Positions 50,137 through 59,210 of a stretch of DNA of 64,000 nt are shown here, one piece after another. Origin of the DNA: Planctomycetota bacterium (GTDB taxonomy: Bacteria; Planctomycetota; UBA8742; UBA2392). Below the pieces are notes generated by a model, which was given only the letters and a program-made list of their open reading frames with translations, was not told the DNA's origin and searched no databases. Within the stretch, counting starts at the first letter, position 1. The number at the start of each line of letters is the position of its first letter. The DNA is taken from assembly GCA_016722065.1 (NCBI GenBank), contig JADKGX010000001.1:2232001-2296000 (forward strand), in the 5' to 3' direction. The position numbers were made by a program, and so were the translations under genes.

Positions 50137-50859
50137 ATGTTCAGATTGATCTCAACCATCTGTGCCCTGCTGCTGCTGGGGTATTCCGTGCGGGCCCAGG
50201 ACCCCAAGGTAGAGCCCAAAGCAGACGAGAAACCCAAGCAGGAGCCCAAGGACGAGCCCAAACCGGCAGCCAAGGAAGAAACGCTGGATGAATTGCTCAA
50301 GCGCATTGAGACGGCGCACAAGGAACACAAGGATTACCAGGGCAACTTTGCCCAGGAAAAGTTTCTTCCCCTGTTCGACGACAAGATCAACTCCACTGGC
50401 AAGTTCGCCTTCAAGAAGCCCGACCACGTGCGCTGGGAGTATCTAAAGCCCCACGAGTCAATCCTGGTTGTCGCAGGCGAGTCCGGCAAGAAGTGGTCTC
50501 GGGCTACGGGCCGCACCGAAACCATCAAGTTGGCCGACGATCGCGGGCTGGATGCCGTGGTGAAGCAGTTGTACACCTGGTTCAAGGGCGAGTTCACCAA
50601 GTTGAAGGACGACTACACCGTGGAGATCCTTGCCCGCAAACCCAGCAAGCTGAAGATGACACCCAAGAAAGATGTCGTGAAGAAGTTCATCGCCGCCATT
50701 GAAGTGCAGTTCGGCGGTGACGACGACCAGATCGCCAGCGTAAAGATACTGGAACCCATGCAGGATGGGGATGAGGCCCAGGGTTACACGCTGTACACCT
50801 TCCAGGACACCAAGCTGGACAAGGGTGTGGCAGACAGCGAGTTCGAAATCGCGAAGTAG
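50137..50859 (+). CDS. lolA: Outer-membrane lipoprotein carrier protein LolA-like
   Basis: A 240-residue exported protein, GGAGG ahead of ATG 50137. The signal peptide is MFRLISTICALLLLGYSVRAQ, then a Lys/Pro/Glu linker (residues 23-47), then the LolA-like domain: AHKEHKDYQGNFAQEKFLPLFDDKINSTGKFAFKKPDHVRWEYLKPHESILVVAG near 65-115 and a C-terminal VKILEPMQDGDEAQGYTLYTFQDTKLDKGVADSEFEI. LolA carries lipoproteins across the periplasm to the outer membrane. This fits the lpxD and OmpH-like genes elsewhere in the window. The linker is not typical of LolA. Confidence 0.85.
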   Translation: MFRLISTICALLLLGYSVRAQDPKVEPKADEKPKQEPKDEPKPAAKEETLDELLKRIETAHKEHKDYQGNFAQEKFLPLFDDKINSTGKFAFKKPDHVRWEYLKPHESILVVAGESGKKWSRATGRTETIKLADDRGLDAVVKQLYTWFKGEFTKLKDDYTVEILARKPSKLKMTPKKDVVKKFIAAIEVQFGGDDDQIASVKILEPMQDGDEAQGYTLYTFQDTKLDKGVADSEFEIAK

Positions 50860-50959
50860 CCGCCGATGTCACCGATTCGCAAGGCTAGTTGCGCCGCATG
50901 CCACAGGTATGCGGCGTTTTGCGTTACATTGTTCGCTGGTTGTGCGCGCGTAGAACACC

Positions 50960-53900
50960 ATGGGGAAACGACACCTGACGTTGCTGCTGGTTTGCCTGCT
51001 GTTGTTCAGCGGCGGGCTGGCTTGGGCGTTTCTTGGCAAGTTCATGCAAGCCGCGCCCGGCAACCAGTCCGCGCTTGCCAACGCCGACGAGAGTTCAGCA
51101 ACGCCCAAGGGCAATGCGCCCGCCAAACACACTGCCAATCGCGTTGCCGTGGCTGGCAGCGGCACGGGCGCTAGCACGAACGAATCAACAGATCAACCGC
51201 CCGCAGACGCAGTGCCTGAAACACAGGATTGGGTCCTGAAGGGCCGACTCGCATCGGTGAGTATCAATGGCCGCGAGGTACTAGGCCTGATGCCCTTGGA
51301 CGAGATTCCCTGGTCGCTGGCCTACTTTGACTTCGAGAACAAAGAAGCAACGGATGTCGCCTGGGCCAGCACGGCGCTTGGAAGCAACGGCGAACTGGCA
51401 GGCGTGGTTGCCCGAGCCAGCCTGTCGCCCGAAGTTGCCGCGCGGGCCTGGTGGGCCATTTCGCTGGATCTCGATCAGGGTAATCCACTGCAAGACGTGA
51501 TCGAAGCCGAGCCGCGCCCCGACCCCGCCACCTGCAAAGGGCTGATCAAGCCGGTCATTTCTGGCAACCAGATCGACTTCGGCACGATCCGGCTGAGCTT
51601 CGACGAACCAGGCAAAGAGACGTTTCTGCTGGTTGGCCGCCTGCTTGGCCCGGGGGATGTGCCCCTGTGTTCGTTGTCCGATTACACGCTGCAGGGCGGC
51701 CCGCGTGAGGATTCCGTGGCGGAAGCCGGTTGCCGTGCCAACAGCCAAGGGCGCTTTGCGACATTCTGCTGGCTGGAAAGCGAAGACCACACAGACTCCC
51801 ACCCCGAGGCGCTGGACTGGCATTTGCTGGACAACAACTACTTCTACGATGAAGACTTCGAAAGAAGCCACGACCTGGCAGCGCACTTCCGCATGGAGCC
51901 AGTCGCGCTGGCCCACCCCAAACGCACGGGTTGCGTGCTTGATTTTGGTGACATTCCGCTGCCCGGAGTGCTGCTGGAAATCAGCTGCGAGATCGCGGGG
52001 GTTGCCTCCGTGCCGCCTGCGGGCGATCCCTTCCTGGGGCAAGGCGAAGGCCTGCCCGTCACGGTGAACATGCAGTGCGGCGACACGGATTTCTCGACGC
52101 GTACCGCCCCGGGCATGGTTGTGCGCATGGTTGTGCCCGAGGGCCGTTATCGCTGGTCGGCGTATCTGGAAAACCCTGAATACTGCTGCGCCCCGCCCTC
52201 TGGCAACATCGCCGCCCGGGCCGGCCAGCTGACGCCGCTGAAGATTGTGTTTGCGCCCTTGCCGCTGATTCCCGTCAAAGTGCTTGACCCACAAGGGAAC
52301 CAGCTGACGGACGCGACCGTTAACTGGTCCATTGAAGTCAACGAAGACGACTGGATTGAAGGGTCGGCCGTAAAGGGAAACTTGGTTCCGATGCTGGCAG
52401 GCAAGGCAACTTATGTCGGCGGGCTGCACGCCAGATTTGAGCAGGCCAGTGCCACAGCCGAAGTTGGGGCGACGGAAGTAACGCTTCAATTCACGACCGA
52501 TCTCGTGGTGGGGGGCGCCTTGACCCTGATTCTGCCCAAGCTGCCCGCGGAGTTCGCCCTCGCTGGCCTTGCGGCACAACTGTCCCTGGAATCCGACCGG
52601 ATGCGCAGTTACGCGGGCGAAAAGCTGTACCCCGACAAGCAGAACAAACACCCGTTTTCGGGTATTCCGTTCACCACCTACACCGCCACGCTGAAGATGG
52701 GTGGGTCCTTTGGTTACCCCGACGGCGTTCTGAGTGTCTTGAACAACATCGTCATCACGGCGGGCGCGAACCTGGAGTTGGAGTTTCCGGCCATTGCCAC
52801 TCCGCCATGGCTGATTCCGGTTGGAAATTGCACCGCGCTGATCACCGTGGGGGCCGAAGCCGCATCCTTGCGCGGCCCCTGGGAATACGAGACCCGCACC
52901 ATCAACCAGCAGTTCGAAACTGGGGATGTCGTTCTGCGCGCTCAACATGTGAAGGACGGCTACAACGGCGGCAGCGGTTTCATTCCCGGTGCATTTGTTC
53001 CGGGCGACCAGCGTTTTCCCACCATCGTAGACCGTCCCACAGAGGCATGGGGTGCTGCCACCATGCGCCTTGACCTGCCCTCGCGCCTGCATGTTCGTGT
53101 CTTGCGGCGCGGCCAGCCCGTAGATGTGTTTACGGCCACACTGGCCGACGACGCCCTGGGCACGTCCTGTCGCGTCCAGGCCACAACCGGCTCGGCGCGG
53201 CTGTGGGCGCCGGGCGCCAAGGCGCGGCTTGTGGTGCAACTCGATAACAGCCCGGAGGTCTCCGTTGACATCGAACTGGCACCGGGCGAGGTCGAACATG
53301 TTGTAGAGCTGCAGTGGGTCAAGGTGGTGTTTCACCAGGAAGGTGAAAACCAGGCGCTTTGGGGAATCGCGCCAGCCACCGACCTGGACGCAGTCAGTGT
53401 GATCGCCGTGAACCAGGAAAGCCTGCTGGCGCCGATCAAGTATCGAATCCGGCCCCAGCGCGATTTGGACCAAAGCGCTGCGTTTGACCTTGACCTGACG
53501 GATGGCAAGGACCGCGAAATCAACCTGCCGGGCATTTTCGCGGCAGAAATGGTCGACGTGGTGTTGCACATGGCAGAGGCTGATTGGGAAGGTTTTCGCT
53601 TCGCCGAATTCCGCTACTGGGCACCGTCAGACGGCATCGACCACCCGCAAACCGCAGACTTTGTTGACGCGCACCGCGAGATGTCGTCAGTGGAAATGCC
53701 CGACGCCCTTGTGCTGCGCGGCGTGCCGCTGGACCGCCAGATTCTGCTGCACGGTGTGATCTATCGTCGCGACAGCCAGGGCCGCAATCGACCCTGGTTC
53801 ATCAAGCCGATTTCCTTCAAGGCCGGGAAAGAAAACAAGTTCACTCCGCAATGGATCAAGGGCGTGCAGCTGCACTACGAATGGGATGAAGTCTACTGCC

Positions 53901-54133
53901 GCTGCATATCGGAGTTTCCGGGCTACTGGACCGGTCTGTTCCAGGATCAGTACGTGCCGGCCGGGCGCCACGAGGTCGTGATTCTGGACGGCGACGGTGC
54001 CGAACTGTTTCGCAGTGTGGTTGAGGTACCGGCCTCAGACACGGAGTTTCGCATTCCGGTCGATATCCGCGCGCGCCTGGAACAGGCAGGATTGCTTGAA
54101 CCTGAGGAACCACCGGAACCAGAGGACTCCTGA
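50960..54133 (+). CDS. Very large exported or anchored beta-rich protein, unknown
   Basis: A 1057-residue protein from ATG 50960. N-terminal membrane segment (MGKRHLTLLLVCLLLFSGGLAWAFLG), a low-complexity Asn/Thr/Ser/Ala stretch to about residue 90, then many beta-sandwich-like segments (NEDDWIEGSAVKGNLVPMLAGKATYVGGLHARFEQASATAEVGATEVTLQF). Four cysteine clusters occur in the middle (residues 230-430). The end is acidic and Pro-rich (LLEPEEPPEPEDS). It resembles the 728-residue protein at 42.1 kb in design but no family can be named. Probably on the cell surface. panB follows 60 bases downstream. Confidence 0.65.
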   Translation: MGKRHLTLLLVCLLLFSGGLAWAFLGKFMQAAPGNQSALANADESSATPKGNAPAKHTANRVAVAGSGTGASTNESTDQPPADAVPETQDWVLKGRLASVSINGREVLGLMPLDEIPWSLAYFDFENKEATDVAWASTALGSNGELAGVVARASLSPEVAARAWWAISLDLDQGNPLQDVIEAEPRPDPATCKGLIKPVISGNQIDFGTIRLSFDEPGKETFLLVGRLLGPGDVPLCSLSDYTLQGGPREDSVAEAGCRANSQGRFATFCWLESEDHTDSHPEALDWHLLDNNYFYDEDFERSHDLAAHFRMEPVALAHPKRTGCVLDFGDIPLPGVLLEISCEIAGVASVPPAGDPFLGQGEGLPVTVNMQCGDTDFSTRTAPGMVVRMVVPEGRYRWSAYLENPEYCCAPPSGNIAARAGQLTPLKIVFAPLPLIPVKVLDPQGNQLTDATVNWSIEVNEDDWIEGSAVKGNLVPMLAGKATYVGGLHARFEQASATAEVGATEVTLQFTTDLVVGGALTLILPKLPAEFALAGLAAQLSLESDRMRSYAGEKLYPDKQNKHPFSGIPFTTYTATLKMGGSFGYPDGVLSVLNNIVITAGANLELEFPAIATPPWLIPVGNCTALITVGAEAASLRGPWEYETRTINQQFETGDVVLRAQHVKDGYNGGSGFIPGAFVPGDQRFPTIVDRPTEAWGAATMRLDLPSRLHVRVLRRGQPVDVFTATLADDALGTSCRVQATTGSARLWAPGAKARLVVQLDNSPEVSVDIELAPGEVEHVVELQWVKVVFHQEGENQALWGIAPATDLDAVSVIAVNQESLLAPIKYRIRPQRDLDQSAAFDLDLTDGKDREINLPGIFAAEMVDVVLHMAEADWEGFRFAEFRYWAPSDGIDHPQTADFVDAHREMSSVEMPDALVLRGVPLDRQILLHGVIYRRDSQGRNRPWFIKPISFKAGKENKFTPQWIKGVQLHYEWDEVYCRCISEFPGYWTGLFQDQYVPAGRHEVVILDGDGAELFRSVVEVPASDTEFRIPVDIRARLEQAGLLEPEEPPEPEDS

Positions 54134-54193
54134 AGCCGGCAAACCGGCGTGCTTCCCACTGATTCCGCGGGCGCTGGGCAGTAAGATGCACCC

Positions 54194-54979
54194 ATGCCCA
54201 AGCGCACAACAATTCGCGACATCCAAAAGAAGGTCGATGGCGGTGGCCGGGTCAGCATGGTGACTGCCTACGACGCGTTTTCAGCGCGGCTGGTAGACGC
54301 CGCGGGCATTGATATGGCCTTGGTTGGCGACAGTGTTGGAAGCACAGTGCAGGGGCGGGCGGACACGCTGGCCGTGACCATGCAACAAATGCTGTATCAC
54401 ACCGAAATCGTGGCGCGCTGCGCGCCAGGCCCGCTGGTCGTGGGCGACATGCCCTTTGGCAGCTTTCAGTCCAGCCCCGACGAGGCCATCAGCAATGCCG
54501 TCAACTTCTTGAAAGCCGGGGCCAACGCCGTGAAGCTGGAAGGTGGCGCGGCTGTGGGTGCGCTGGTTGCGCGCATGACCAGGGCGGGCATTCCTGTCGT
54601 GGGACATCTGGGCTACACGCCGCAGAGTGTCAACCAGACCAGCGGGGCGCGCCTGAACAAGGAAAAAGAAGACCTGCTGCAGAATGCGCAGCGGCTGGCA
54701 GACGCCGGGGCTTTTGCGATCGTCCTGGAGATGGTGCCGGCCGCGATAGCCAAAGAAGTGACGGCCGCAGTGAACATTCCCACCATCGGCATTGGCGCGG
54801 GCGCAGGCTGCGACGGCCAGGTGCTGGTGTTCTTTGACATGCTGGGCTTCAGCCCGGAGTTCAGCCCCAGATTTCTCAAGCGCTACATGGACTTTCACGG
54901 CCAGGCCCTGGCTGCGCTCAAGCAATACAAGAGCGATGTGGAAGATGGCAGTTTTCCGGCCAAAGAACACAGCTACTAG
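54194..54979 (+). CDS. panB: 3-methyl-2-oxobutanoate hydroxymethyltransferase
   Basis: A 261-residue cytoplasmic enzyme making ketopantoate, the first step to pantothenate and coenzyme A. Signatures: VSMVTAYDAFSARLVDAAGIDMALVGDSVG near residue 20 (metal-binding Asp in VGDS), GPLVVGDMPFGSFQSSPDEA near 80 (second metal-binding Asp), VKLEGG near 115, GHLGYTPQSVNQTSG near 135, and FAIVLEMVPAAIAKEVTAAVNIPTIGIGAGAGCDGQVLV near 175 (catalytic Glu). Full length compared with the family (about 260-280). No panC or panD nearby. Confidence 0.96.
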   Translation: MPKRTTIRDIQKKVDGGGRVSMVTAYDAFSARLVDAAGIDMALVGDSVGSTVQGRADTLAVTMQQMLYHTEIVARCAPGPLVVGDMPFGSFQSSPDEAISNAVNFLKAGANAVKLEGGAAVGALVARMTRAGIPVVGHLGYTPQSVNQTSGARLNKEKEDLLQNAQRLADAGAFAIVLEMVPAAIAKEVTAAVNIPTIGIGAGAGCDGQVLVFFDMLGFSPEFSPRFLKRYMDFHGQALAALKQYKSDVEDGSFPAKEHSY

Positions 54980-55002
54980 CACCGCCATATGCGTTAGCGG
55001 CA

Positions 55003-56478
55003 TTACTGGCCGTCGTAGACTTCTTCCAACGCCACTTCCTGGGCGGCTTGGCGCCGTTTGCGCCAGCGCCGCTTGGCCCAACTGATGACCGTAAGCAGGG
55101 CAAAGGTCAGTGTGAAAGTCGGGCCAGTGAACTTGAGAATGTCCTCCAGCACCGTCAGGCGCGGCTTGGCCATGGCTTCTCCAAGGCTGGGCGCGACGTT
55201 GAGTATGCCTGCGATGGGCGGGCCGCTGCTCTGGGCAACAAGGCGCCCGTCGTGGTCAATGATTGCACCCCCGTCATCCCAGACGCAGATCTGGCGGGTC
55301 TGCCGAATCAGCGCCACACGGCGTTGTTCGCGCAGCCAATAGGCGGACTGGGCAGGGTGCAGCGGCGCGCTGGCTGTGGTGCAGATCTGCAGGTCGTGCT
55401 CTGCGGTAGGGTCCAGTGACGGCATCAGGGCGGGGTGAAGCCACAGCGTGCCCGGGCCAAGCATGCGCAGCGGCGGGCCGTCGACCTGCCCCGGCCGCCC
55501 CGGCCAGCGTTGGTGCGCCACGGGGACATTGCTGTAAACGAAAAACCACGCACTGGTGAAGTCCGGTTCCGCAATCACCAGCGCAAGGATGCAGTGATGG
55601 CGCACGGACACGCGCCCGGCGGCCAGATGCAGCAATTGTCGTTGGGCTTCCGTCTCCGCACGCTGTACGCCCCACACCACCAGGCCGCCACGGCCCTGAG
55701 GACCAAACTGCTGTGCGGTTTGTTCCTCCAGATCGCGATGGCCAGGTATCAGCACCACTCGCACGCCGTACTCGCGCTTTTCTTCCGGTTGTTGTCGCGC
55801 CGCCAGAATGCTGTCGGTGACAGCCACAAGTACCATGGCAACCAGAAACGCGATGGCGACGCTTCGCGTGCGCCGCAGCCAGAACAACTCTGCGGCCAGC
55901 CAGGCCAGTGCACCCAGCAAGCCGGCAAATGACGCAGGGCCCAGTTTGGCGTAGGCAGCGCGTGTCAGTTCACTGTCAATCATGCCGCCAAAGGGCAGCA
56001 GCATGCGGCCCTCGTTTGGCAACGTGGAATAGGCTCCAACGACAAGAAAGCCGAAGATCAACGGACGAGCCACCCATGGCAGGCGCGTGGCCACAAAGGG
56101 CAGCTCTACGGTAAACAAGGCCATGGCCGGAAACAGCGCCGCGGCCAGCCACAGGTACAACGGGTTGTCGGGTCCATCCAGCAGCCAAAGGCTTTGCGCC
56201 ACATTGGCCAGCAGCAACACCGGAAAACCCACCAGAAAGGCCCCCGGCGCGCCCGCGCCGCGACATGCCAATGCCAGGGGAACCCAGGCCACCCAGCAAA
56301 GCGGCCACCATTGCACCATGTCGCCGGCCAGGTAAAGCAACACGCCCGAAAAGGCAGCCAGCGCCAGACGCCAATGCACAGTGCGCAGGCCGCCGATCAA
56401 TTCAGCGCGTTCCTGGGCCGTCATCATGCCGTGCGGTTTGGCCAGGTCCGGCAGTGCGATGTCTTCAACATCCTGCAT
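55003..56478 (-). CDS. Apolipoprotein N-acyltransferase-like membrane protein lacking recognisable catalytic residues
   Basis: A 491-residue membrane protein from ATG at 56478 (MQDVEDIALPDLAKPHG). Residues 35-210 give about six helices as in Lnt (FSGVLLYLAGDMVQWWPLCWVAWVPLALACRGAGAPGAFLVGF). A periplasmic nitrilase-like domain follows (VRVVLIPGHRDLEEQ, QGRGGLVVWGVQRAETEAQ, ILNVAPSLGEAMAKPRLTV), then a C-terminal helix and basic tail. In Lnt the nitrilase site carries Glu in W-P-E, Lys, and Cys in a C-x-E context. Here W-P-E is WGV and the Cys region (LQICTTASAPLHPAQ) is degenerate. It may be a non-enzymatic relative. Confidence 0.7.
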   Translation of the reverse strand: MQDVEDIALPDLAKPHGMMTAQERAELIGGLRTVHWRLALAAFSGVLLYLAGDMVQWWPLCWVAWVPLALACRGAGAPGAFLVGFPVLLLANVAQSLWLLDGPDNPLYLWLAAALFPAMALFTVELPFVATRLPWVARPLIFGFLVVGAYSTLPNEGRMLLPFGGMIDSELTRAAYAKLGPASFAGLLGALAWLAAELFWLRRTRSVAIAFLVAMVLVAVTDSILAARQQPEEKREYGVRVVLIPGHRDLEEQTAQQFGPQGRGGLVVWGVQRAETEAQRQLLHLAAGRVSVRHHCILALVIAEPDFTSAWFFVYSNVPVAHQRWPGRPGQVDGPPLRMLGPGTLWLHPALMPSLDPTAEHDLQICTTASAPLHPAQSAYWLREQRRVALIRQTRQICVWDDGGAIIDHDGRLVAQSSGPPIAGILNVAPSLGEAMAKPRLTVLEDILKFTGPTFTLTFALLTVISWAKRRWRKRRQAAQEVALEEVYDGQ

Positions 56479-56577
56479 TCCTGTTCGCGTCCTTGACCCG
56501 TGGTCTGCCAACGCTTACATGGATCTTCCGCGGCGTGCCCAAGCTAGCTGCTTGGCCTGCAGGCGGATAGGAGAGCC

Positions 56578-57012
56578 GTGAAGCACCTGTCACTAATTTC
56601 CATGTTGATGCTGGCCCTTTGCCTTGTGGCCTGCAGCAACCGCTATCGACGTGACTTCGGCGGGGGCGAGGCCGTGCTGCCCTCCGGCCAGCCAGCTACC
56701 GCGCTGGTGCTGCAGGACGTTGCATCGGTCGAACTTTCGCTATGGGATGGCGCGATACCGTTTGACATGCGCGACTACACAGCCTGGGCGCAGGGCCATA
56801 TTGCAGGCGCGCGGCGCCTGACACTGGAAGACCTGGAACTCGAACGCGGTCTGCCCCAGGACAAAGCGTCTCCGATACTGTTCATGGGCGACGGCCCCTT
56901 GGACCAAAGGCCAGAGCGCGCGGCCGAAATTGCCCTGGAGAAGGGCCACCGCAACGTGCAGATCTTTCCGGGTGGCTGGCAGGCCTGGACGGCTGGTCGC
57001 ACGTCGCATTAG
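56578..57012 (+). CDS. Rhodanese-like lipoprotein without the catalytic cysteine
   Basis: A 144-residue protein, AGGAGA ahead of GTG 56578. Lipoprotein signal MKHLSLISMLMLALCLVAC with lipobox LVAC. The mature part is a rhodanese fold: IPFDMRDYTAWAQGHIAGARRLTLEDLE near 60, PILFMGDGPLDQRPERAAEIALEKGHRNVQIFPGGWQAWTAG near 100. The loop that normally has Cys (VVYC.tG.RS) reads LFMGDGPLDQR, so sulfurtransferase activity is not expected. Likely a binding protein in the envelope. It is followed after 15 bases by the DUF3224 gene, possibly co-transcribed. Confidence 0.78.
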   Translation: MKHLSLISMLMLALCLVACSNRYRRDFGGGEAVLPSGQPATALVLQDVASVELSLWDGAIPFDMRDYTAWAQGHIAGARRLTLEDLELERGLPQDKASPILFMGDGPLDQRPERAAEIALEKGHRNVQIFPGGWQAWTAGRTSH

Positions 57013-57027
57013 CCACAGGTTGCCTTC

Positions 57028-57429
57028 ATGGCCAACATCGCAGCCAGCGCCACCTACACCATCACCAACTGGCAGGAAAGCGCGTTCAGCGAAGCCCAAG
57101 GAGCGGGCAAACTGACGCGGGCCTCCGTGCGCAAACAGTACAAGGGCGACATTGATGGTGAAGGCGTGCTGGAATTTGTCATGGCCTACAACCCCGATGG
57201 CAGCGCCGTCTACACCGGCTTTGAACGCGTGACAGGCAGTGTCAGCGGCAAGACAGGCAGTTTTGTGCTGCGCCATGAAGGCACGTTTCAGGCCGGAACC
57301 GCCCGCACAAAGATGGAAATCGTACCCGACAGCGGTACGGACGAACTGCGCGGCATGCGTGGCGAAGGCAAAGAAGCCAACAGCCACGGCCAGGAAATGA
57401 ACACGTCGCTGGATTACTGGTTTGAATAG
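57028..57429 (+). CDS. DUF3224-domain protein
   Basis: A 133-residue protein of the DUF3224 family, a small beta barrel. The start at 57028 (MANIAASATYTITNWQESAFSEAQGAGKLTRASVRKQY) fits the family: VTNW.E..., DIDGEGVLEFVMAYNPDGSAVYTGFERVTGSVSGKTGSFVLRHEGTF in the centre, and a GTDELRGMRGEG turn. Biochemical function unknown. A terminator follows the stop. Confidence 0.85.
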   Translation: MANIAASATYTITNWQESAFSEAQGAGKLTRASVRKQYKGDIDGEGVLEFVMAYNPDGSAVYTGFERVTGSVSGKTGSFVLRHEGTFQAGTARTKMEIVPDSGTDELRGMRGEGKEANSHGQEMNTSLDYWFE

Positions 57430-57452
57430 CCGTTGCCGGCGCCAGCGTTTGG

Positions 57453-57490
57453 AAACAAAGCCCCCCGCTTGCGCGGGGGGCTTTGTTTTG
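57453..57490. terminator. Bidirectional intrinsic terminator
   Basis: Stem CAAAGCCCCCCGC / GCGGGGGGCTTTG (57456-57485) with loop TTGC and TTTT after. It lies between the convergent DUF3224 gene (stop 57429) and the radical SAM gene (stop 57503). Confidence 0.92.
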
Positions 57491-57502
57491 GATTTCGCGT
57501 GG

Positions 57503-59077
57503 TTAGTTCTTGGATTGCTTCTGCAGCACTTCTTCCAGTTTTTCGTCGCTGACCCGGGTCAGGTCGGCGGCGTTGGTCTTCATGTCCTGGTGTTCCACAG
57601 CGCGTGAAAGCACTTCAGCGCGTGTCGCACCGGACTTCTTGCCCTTGAAGGGTTTGCTGAGCAGCGTGTAGATGTCCCGCAGCGGCATGAAGCGCAAGAA
57701 ACGCCGCAGCAGCGTAAAGGTCTGGATCGGGTGCCGGAACAGCTTGATGTAGAACAGCTTGCGCAGGCCACGTGCGCGTTCGTCGTTGATATCCGGGCCC
57801 TTCATGCAGGTCGGGTCGATTTCGCTGCACTTGAAGTATTTGTACCAGTCTTCCTGGTCGTTCACCAAGCCGCGCGTCATGTACTCATGCCACAGCGGTG
57901 TGCCGCGATACACGCAAAGGCGATTGAAACCAAAGGTATCCAGCGGCAGGCGGGCAGCGAAACTGAACGTCTTTTTCATGTCCTCGGCGGTTTCGCCGGG
58001 GCTGCCCACCACAAAGAAGCCGTGCACGATTTCAATGCCGGACTTTTTGGCGTTCTTGACTGCCGTTTCAATCTGTTCCAGCGTCTGCTGTTTCTTCAGG
58101 CGGTCCAGGATCTTCTGGCTGCCGCTTTCAATGCCGAACATGATCGTGCGGCAGTTGGCCTTGGCCATCAGCGGGAACAGGCTTTGCACGACCGAGTCGA
58201 CACGACCTTCCACGCCCCATTTGATCTTGATGCCTTCCTTGATGATGCCGTTGCAGATGGCCTCAATGCGCTTGGGCTGCAGCAGGAAGTGGTCGTCGAC
58301 AAAGTACACCGCGCCGTAGCCCTTGGACTGCAGGTCCTTCATTTCCGCGACAACACTTTCGGGGCTGCGCGAGCGCCACTTGCCTTCATTGAAGATCGGA
58401 ATGTCGCAGAAAATGCAGGGCCATGGACAGCCGCGTGACGTCTGCATGGTCGTGAACCGGTCGCGCGACAGAACCACCGGCACGTCCAGCGGCATGGATT
58501 CCACAAAATCAAGCTTCAGGGAATCGCGGTCTGGAATCGGCCACTGGTCGAGTGCGCGCTCCAGCTTGCGGTCTGTGTTGTGAACGATCTTGCCGTCTTT
58601 GGCCCAGGTAAGGCCCAGCACGCCCGACGGATCCTGCAGGTTCTGAAGCAGATCAAGAATCAGTTGCTCGCCGTCGCCGCGGCACACGAAGTCCACGTAG
58701 GGGCACTGTTCCTTCACCTGCAAGGCATTCAACGAAGTGAACACGCCGCCAAACGCCAGCTTTGCTTCCGGCCAGGCGGCACGAATCGCGCGGGCCTGGA
58801 TTTTGGCGTAGGGGTAACTGGTGGTACTGAGAAAGCTCATGCCAACAAGGTCGGGCTTGGATTCCACCACCGCCTTGGTGATGACTTCCATGGGCGTTTC
58901 CGGGTTTGCCTGGTCGTACATGACGCATTCATGGCCGGCCTGCTTGAGCACCGCGGAAAGGCACATGATGCCGATGGGCGGAAACCCCATGACTTCCGGG
59001 TTGCCCCATTTGCTTTTGCGGCCTTCCTGAATGGCATAGAACTGCGGGTCACGAATATGGATCAACACAACGCGCAT
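57503..59077 (-). CDS. B12-binding-domain radical SAM protein
   Basis: A 524-residue protein from ATG at 59077 (MRVVLIHIRDPQFYAIQEGR), with a GGAAG just upstream. Residues 1-150 form a cobalamin-binding-like Rossmann domain (MGFPPIGIMCLSAVLKQAGHECVMYDQANPET), without the usual DxHxxG. The radical SAM cluster motif is MQTSRGCPWPCIFCD (CxxxCxxC) near residue 215. Further SAM-fold elements: YFVDDHFLLQPKRIEAIC, IMFGIESGSQKILDRLKKQQT, HGFFVVGSPGETAEDM. The C-terminal 100 residues are basic. Members modify lipids, antibiotics or photosynthetic pigments. Substrate unknown. Confidence 0.88.
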   Translation of the reverse strand: MRVVLIHIRDPQFYAIQEGRKSKWGNPEVMGFPPIGIMCLSAVLKQAGHECVMYDQANPETPMEVITKAVVESKPDLVGMSFLSTTSYPYAKIQARAIRAAWPEAKLAFGGVFTSLNALQVKEQCPYVDFVCRGDGEQLILDLLQNLQDPSGVLGLTWAKDGKIVHNTDRKLERALDQWPIPDRDSLKLDFVESMPLDVPVVLSRDRFTTMQTSRGCPWPCIFCDIPIFNEGKWRSRSPESVVAEMKDLQSKGYGAVYFVDDHFLLQPKRIEAICNGIIKEGIKIKWGVEGRVDSVVQSLFPLMAKANCRTIMFGIESGSQKILDRLKKQQTLEQIETAVKNAKKSGIEIVHGFFVVGSPGETAEDMKKTFSFAARLPLDTFGFNRLCVYRGTPLWHEYMTRGLVNDQEDWYKYFKCSEIDPTCMKGPDINDERARGLRKLFYIKLFRHPIQTFTLLRRFLRFMPLRDIYTLLSKPFKGKKSGATRAEVLSRAVEHQDMKTNAADLTRVSDEKLEEVLQKQSKN

Positions 59078-59210
59078 AGGAAGAACCCATGTGAAGGATG
59101 GAGGAAGCGCTGCAAGGAACAGACGATGGATACTGACAGTATTTACAGCAGGATGCCACCGAAACTTCAACAAGCGACGTGACGGACGCTGCAGCCAAGA
59201 CCGCGACACG

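Noticed and set aside
51281..53569. A 762-codon minus-strand frame inside the 1057-residue gene
   Set aside because: It has no ribosome site and the Arg/His/Gly-rich composition typical of antisense frames. The plus-strand gene has a signal segment and a coherent composition.
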